A DNA stretch of 64,000 bases from CADCTP01 sp963849885 (GTDB taxonomy: Bacteria > Actinomycetota > Actinomycetes > Mycobacteriales > CADCTP01), in contig CAWKIV010000005.1 of the NCBI GenBank assembly GCA_963849885.1, positions 1 through 64,000 of the forward strand, read 5' to 3'. The stretch's first letter is position 1, and the number at the start of each line of letters is the position of its first letter. Position numbers and translations under genes: made by a program. The notes under the pieces are model-generated. The model was not told the origin of the DNA. It saw only the letters and a program-made list of their open reading frames with translations, and ran no database searches. Shown in pieces: positions 61,320-64,000 of the stretch.

Positions 61320-62062
61320 GCCGGGACCCGCCGCTCACCCGGCCCGGCGCCCGCGGACACGGCCCGCAGCCGCGCCGCGATCGTCGCCGGCTCCGGCGTC
61401 GCGCCGTCCGCCACCACCCGGCCGTCCCGCAGCAGCACGAGCCGGTCGCTCACCGCGGCCGCGACCGGGTCGTGGGTGACCATCACCACGGTCAGCCCGT
61501 CCCGGTCGACGGCGTCCCGGAGCAGCCGGAGCACCTGCCCGCCCGTGGTCGGGTCGAGCGCTCCGGTCGGCTCGTCGGCGAAGACCACGACGGGATCGGT
61601 GACCAGGGCCCGGGCGATGGCCACCCGCTGCCGCTGGCCACCGGACAGCTCGCCGACCGGCCGGCGGTCGAGACCGGCGAGGCCGACCAGCGCGAGCGCC
61701 ACCCCGACACCCCGGCCGCGGGGGCCGCCCAGCCGGGTCGGCAGCAGCACGTTTTGCCGGACGGTCAGCTCGGACAGCAGGTTGTAGGACTGGAAGACGA
61801 AGCCGACCCGGTCCCGGCGCAGCCGGGTCAGGGACCGCTCCCGCAGCCGGGTGATGTCCCGGCCGGCGAGCCGGATCCGGCCGGCGGTCGGCCGGTCCAA
61901 CCCCGCCGCACAGTGCAGCAGCGTGCTCTTGCCGGAGCCGGTCGCGCCCATGACCGCGACGAACGAGCCGCCGGGCACGGCGAGCGACACCTCCCGCAAC
62001 GCGACGGGGCCGGAAGCCCCGTATCGCCGGGTCACACCGCTGAGCTCCACCACGGGATCCAT
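61316..62062 (-). CDS. ABC transporter ATP-binding protein
   Basis: 248 residues from ATG 62,062. Walker A GATGSGKSTLLHCAAGLD, Q-loop FVFQSYNLLSELTVRQNV, signature LSGGQRQRVAIARAL, Walker B VVFADEPTGALDPTTG, H-loop VVMVTHDPVAA. Members of this LolD/MacB-like group power FtsX-type permeases, and the adjacent permease is the obvious partner. All nucleotide-binding motifs are complete. It is the first gene of the leftward ABC/two-component unit. Confidence 0.95.
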   Translation of the reverse strand: MDPVVELSGVTRRYGASGPVALREVSLAVPGGSFVAVMGATGSGKSTLLHCAAGLDRPTAGRIRLAGRDITRLRERSLTRLRRDRVGFVFQSYNLLSELTVRQNVLLPTRLGGPRGRGVGVALALVGLAGLDRRPVGELSGGQRQRVAIARALVTDPVVVFADEPTGALDPTTGGQVLRLLRDAVDRDGLTVVMVTHDPVAAAVSDRLVLLRDGRVVADGATPEPATIAARLRAVSAGAGPGERRVPA

Positions 62063-62163
62063 GGCGTCCAGCCTGGTCGGCGGCCGGCGGCCGGACAGCC
62101 GGGCTGGCCGCCCGGATCAGGTGCGGCTGACCGCACCAGGCCGCGGTCGGGTAACCGCCCCGG

Positions 62164-62400
62164 TCACCGCCGCCCGCCGAGCAGCAGCGCGATCCGGGCG
62201 GTGCCGCGGGCCGGCGGGTCGAGCAGGTCGTCGTCGATCCAGTCCTCGAGCGTCGGCGTGTGCCGGGCCTGGTCGACCCACGCGGCGCGCTGGCGGAGGT
62301 CGTCCGTCTCGCGGCGGCGGCGGGCGTCGGCGAGGTCGCGCACCATTCGGGCGGCGATGCGGCGGGAGCTGGCCGGTCGGTGCAGGAGAGCGGGTGACAT
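62164..62400 (-). CDS. Small hypothetical protein
   Basis: 78 residues from ATG 62,400, eight bases after GAGGAAGG. The protein is Arg/Asp-rich: ASSRRIAARMVRDLADARRRRETDDLRQRAAWV, then HTPTLEDWIDDDLLDPPARGTARIALLLGGRR. No family is recognised; it has no membrane helix or signal. A ribosome site and a clean frame favour a real gene. It is divergent from the TSUP permease gene 117 bases away and lies upstream of the ABC unit on the same strand. Confidence 0.55.
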   Translation of the reverse strand: MSPALLHRPASSRRIAARMVRDLADARRRRETDDLRQRAAWVDQARHTPTLEDWIDDDLLDPPARGTARIALLLGGRR

Positions 62401-62516
62401 GACCTTCCTCGGTGAGCGTTTGCGAACACCCGGGAAACGACGCGACGGGGTCGGTTGATGCGCGGTGTCGGCGAGGTCACACGACCGCCCGCCGACCGAT
62501 CGGCGAGGCTGGCGCG

Positions 62517-63257
62517 GTGTCCGACGTCGGCTGGCTGTTCGCCACCGGTGTGGTCGCCGGGGTGGTCAGCGTCGTGGCCAGCCTGGCCACGCTGGTGTCG
62601 TACCCGGCGCTCCTGGCGATCGGCATGCCCCCGCTCACCGCCAACGTGACCAACACGATCGCGCTGGTCTTCGTCGGCTTCGGCTCGGCCGCCAGCTCCC
62701 GGCGGGAGCTGGCCGGCCAGCGGGACCGGCTGGTCCGGCTCGGCCTGCTCAACGCGGTCGGCGGGGCCGCGGGCGCCGCCCTGCTCCTGCTCACGCCGGC
62801 GGCCACGTTCGAGGTGGTGGTGCCGTGGCTGGTCGCCGCCGCCTCGCTGGTCCTGCTGGCCGGGCCGCGGCTGCGCCGGGACGCCCCCGGCGGCCGGGAG
62901 CACAGCCCGCTGCTCACCGCCGCCGTCGTCGCGGTCGCCGTCTACACCGGCTACTTCGGGGCGGCCGGCGGGGTGCTCGTCCTCGCCGTGCTGACCGCGC
63001 TGCTGGACGAGCCACTGGCCCGTAAGATCGCGGTGAAGAACGTCATCTCCGCGGTGGCCAACGCCGCCGCCGCGGTCGCCTTCGCGCTCTTCGGGCCGGT
63101 CGACTGGTCGGCGGTGCCGCCGCTGGCGGCCGGCTTCCTGCTGGGCGGCTGGATCGGCCCGGCGATCGTGCGCCGGCTGCCGGCCGACGGGCTGCGCGTC
63201 TTCATCGCGTTCTGCGGGCTCGGCGTCGCCGTCAAGCTCGGCCTGGACACCTACTGA
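62517..63257 (+). CDS. TSUP-family permease (TauE/SafE type)
   Basis: About 246 residues from GTG 62,517. Eight membrane helices; typical TSUP motifs are GVVSVVASLATLVSYPALLAIGMPPLTANVTNTIALVFVGFGSAASSRREL in the first repeat and YTGYFGAAGGVLVLAVLTALLDEPLARKIAVKNVISAVANAAAAVAF in the second. The family exports or imports small organosulfur and carboxylate anions. The upstream in-frame residues (to 62,412) lack a ribosome site, so I choose the GTG. The thioesterase gene follows on the same strand, 34 bases on. Confidence 0.9.
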   Translation: MSDVGWLFATGVVAGVVSVVASLATLVSYPALLAIGMPPLTANVTNTIALVFVGFGSAASSRRELAGQRDRLVRLGLLNAVGGAAGAALLLLTPAATFEVVVPWLVAAASLVLLAGPRLRRDAPGGREHSPLLTAAVVAVAVYTGYFGAAGGVLVLAVLTALLDEPLARKIAVKNVISAVANAAAAVAFALFGPVDWSAVPPLAAGFLLGGWIGPAIVRRLPADGLRVFIAFCGLGVAVKLGLDTY

Positions 63258-63291
63258 TGACGCATACCCGGCCGTACCGGACACTGGTGCG

Positions 63292-64000
63292 GTGACCGAA
63301 CTCGACACCGACCGCTGGATCCGCCGGTTCCACCGCGCCTCGACCGACGCTCCCCGGCTGATCTGCTTCCCGCACGCCGGCGGCGCGGCAAACTACTTCT
63401 TCCGCCTCTCCGCCGCCCTGCAGCCGGACGTGCAGGTGCTGGCGGTGCAGTATCCGGGGCGGCAGGACCGGCTGGACGACCCGCTGGTCGACGACCTGAC
63501 CGTGCTGGCCGAGCAGATCGCCGCCGCGCTGCCCGACACGGACGGGCCCACCGCCTTCCTCGGGCACAGCATGGGCGCGATCGTCGGCTACGAGGTGGCC
63601 CGGCGCTGGGAGCCGCAGGGCCGGACGATCGAGCACCTGTACGCCTCCGGCCGGCGGGCGCCGTCCAGCCTCAAGCTGAGCACCCTGCACCAGCGCGACG
63701 ACGCGGGCTTCCTGGCCGGGATCGCCGAGTTCGGCGGGCCGGCGGTCGAGCTGCTCAGCCACCCCGAGCTGGGGCCGCTGCTGCTGCCCCCGGTGCGCAA
63801 CGACTACAAGGCGATCGAGACCTACCGGCACGCCGCCGGCACGCCGCTGAGCTGCCCGATCACCGTGCTCATCGGCAACGCCGACCCGCTGGTCAGCGCG
63901 GACGAGGCGCGCGAGTGGGCGCAGCACACCAGCGGCCCGTTCGCGCTGCGGGTCTTCCCCGGCGGCCACTTCTTCCTCACCGACCACCAGCGCCAGGTGA
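63292..64000 (+). CDS. Type II thioesterase (GrsT-like), cut by the window end
   Basis: GTG 63,292 starts VTELDTDRWIRRFHRASTDAPRLICFPHAGGAANYFFRLSAALQPDVQVLAVQYPGRQDRL, then AFLGHSMGAIVGYEVARRW (nucleophile Ser in GHSMG), ITVLIGNADPLVSADEAREW (Asp) and RVFPGGHFFLTDHQ (His). This is the alpha/beta-hydrolase fold of external thioesterases that clear misprimed carrier domains in NRPS and PKS systems. About 236 codons are visible and no stop is reached, so up to some 20 more residues lie beyond the window. Since no megasynthase is inside the window, the assembly line is expected to its right. Confidence 0.92.
   Translation, partial: MTELDTDRWIRRFHRASTDAPRLICFPHAGGAANYFFRLSAALQPDVQVLAVQYPGRQDRLDDPLVDDLTVLAEQIAAALPDTDGPTAFLGHSMGAIVGYEVARRWEPQGRTIEHLYASGRRAPSSLKLSTLHQRDDAGFLAGIAEFGGPAVELLSHPELGPLLLPPVRNDYKAIETYRHAAGTPLSCPITVLIGNADPLVSADEAREWAQHTSGPFALRVFPGGHFFLTDHQRQV

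Noticed and set aside
1..64000. CRISPR arrays and rRNA genes
   Set aside because: No regularly spaced repeats with unique spacers and no rRNA-like conserved sequence were seen; the repeats found are local tandem units inside or beside coding regions.

Overview
The window is two unrelated pieces of DNA joined near position 10,331. Positions 1 to about 10,330 look alphaproteobacterial. The order tRNA-Phe, yacG, RNase E/G-like, maf, infA, low-molecular-weight phosphatase, UPF0262, hisD (all minus strand) is a familiar alphaproteobacterial housekeeping run. Base composition is milder than in the rest, and almost every gene is split by single-base indels. From about 10,331 to 64,000 the DNA is very GC-rich, uses GTG starts heavily and packs genes with 4-base GTGA/ATGA overlaps, as in an actinomycete (order not determinable from sequence alone). 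hisD is cut in half exactly at the change, so I read the junction as a chimeric contig rather than a natural transfer.

Alphaproteobacterial part. A FecR-domain secreted protein and a CHASE2-GGDEF-EAL c-di-GMP enzyme form a pair (7-4551). A 3'-truncated IS3-type element and an N-terminally truncated tyrosine integrase lie against the 3' end of tRNA-Phe (4624-6529), the residue of an integrated element. The housekeeping run follows and breaks inside hisD.

Actinobacterial part, 10.3-30 kb. After a 5'-broken basic protein and a secreted haem peroxidase comes a plus-strand operon (13,776-24,146). It encodes two paralogous, presumably surface-exposed proteins with Pro/Thr-rich linkers, one carrying FN3 modules and a polysaccharide-lyase-7-like domain. 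It also encodes a site-2-protease-like membrane domain fused to a type I signal peptidase, and a MoxR ATPase / DUF58 / transglutaminase-like trio. Several enzymatic domains lack key catalytic residues: the site-2-protease part, the transglutaminase and the lyase domain, plus the kinase-like receptor that follows on the opposite strand. An ECF sigma/anti-sigma pair, a lipoprotein and a DUF2269 membrane protein follow.

Biosynthetic region, about 30-49 kb. A leftward operon (38,738 to 30,315) encodes a sugar-phosphate cyclase of the dehydroquinate-synthase superfamily, a BadF-type sugar kinase, a DegT-type aminotransferase, two thymidylate-kinase-like P-loop kinases, an SDR, a TobZ/NodU-type carbamoyltransferase and a zinc dehydrogenase. 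This is the logic of a carbamoylated aminocyclitol. Divergent from it is a 22-codon gene with a strong ribosome site and its own terminator. Nearby are two nucleotidyltransferases, a cupin-like protein, a two-domain SDR, an APH-like phosphotransferase, a methyltransferase, an acyl carrier protein, an unusual P450, an MFS exporter and a PqqD-like peptide-binding protein. The YxxP-containing micro-peptide plus the PqqD-like protein suggest a peptide-derived (RiPP-like) element combined with aminocyclitol chemistry. No radical SAM, cyclodehydratase, lasso cyclase or lanthionine synthetase is present, so this is a hypothesis.

49-64 kb. A HAD phosphatase and a CDP-alcohol phosphotransferase face a six-gene operon (MDR dehydrogenase, degenerate pterin-synthase-like protein, glycosyltransferase, UPF0104 flippase-like protein, GTP cyclohydrolase II, sulfatase-type membrane enzyme), probably building a surface glycolipid or pterin-like compound. 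Then come a PAP2 phosphatase, a metallo-beta-lactamase-fold hydrolase, a LuxR-type two-component system with a FtsX-type ABC exporter, a TSUP permease, and a type II thioesterase cut by the window edge, which hints at an NRPS/PKS further on.
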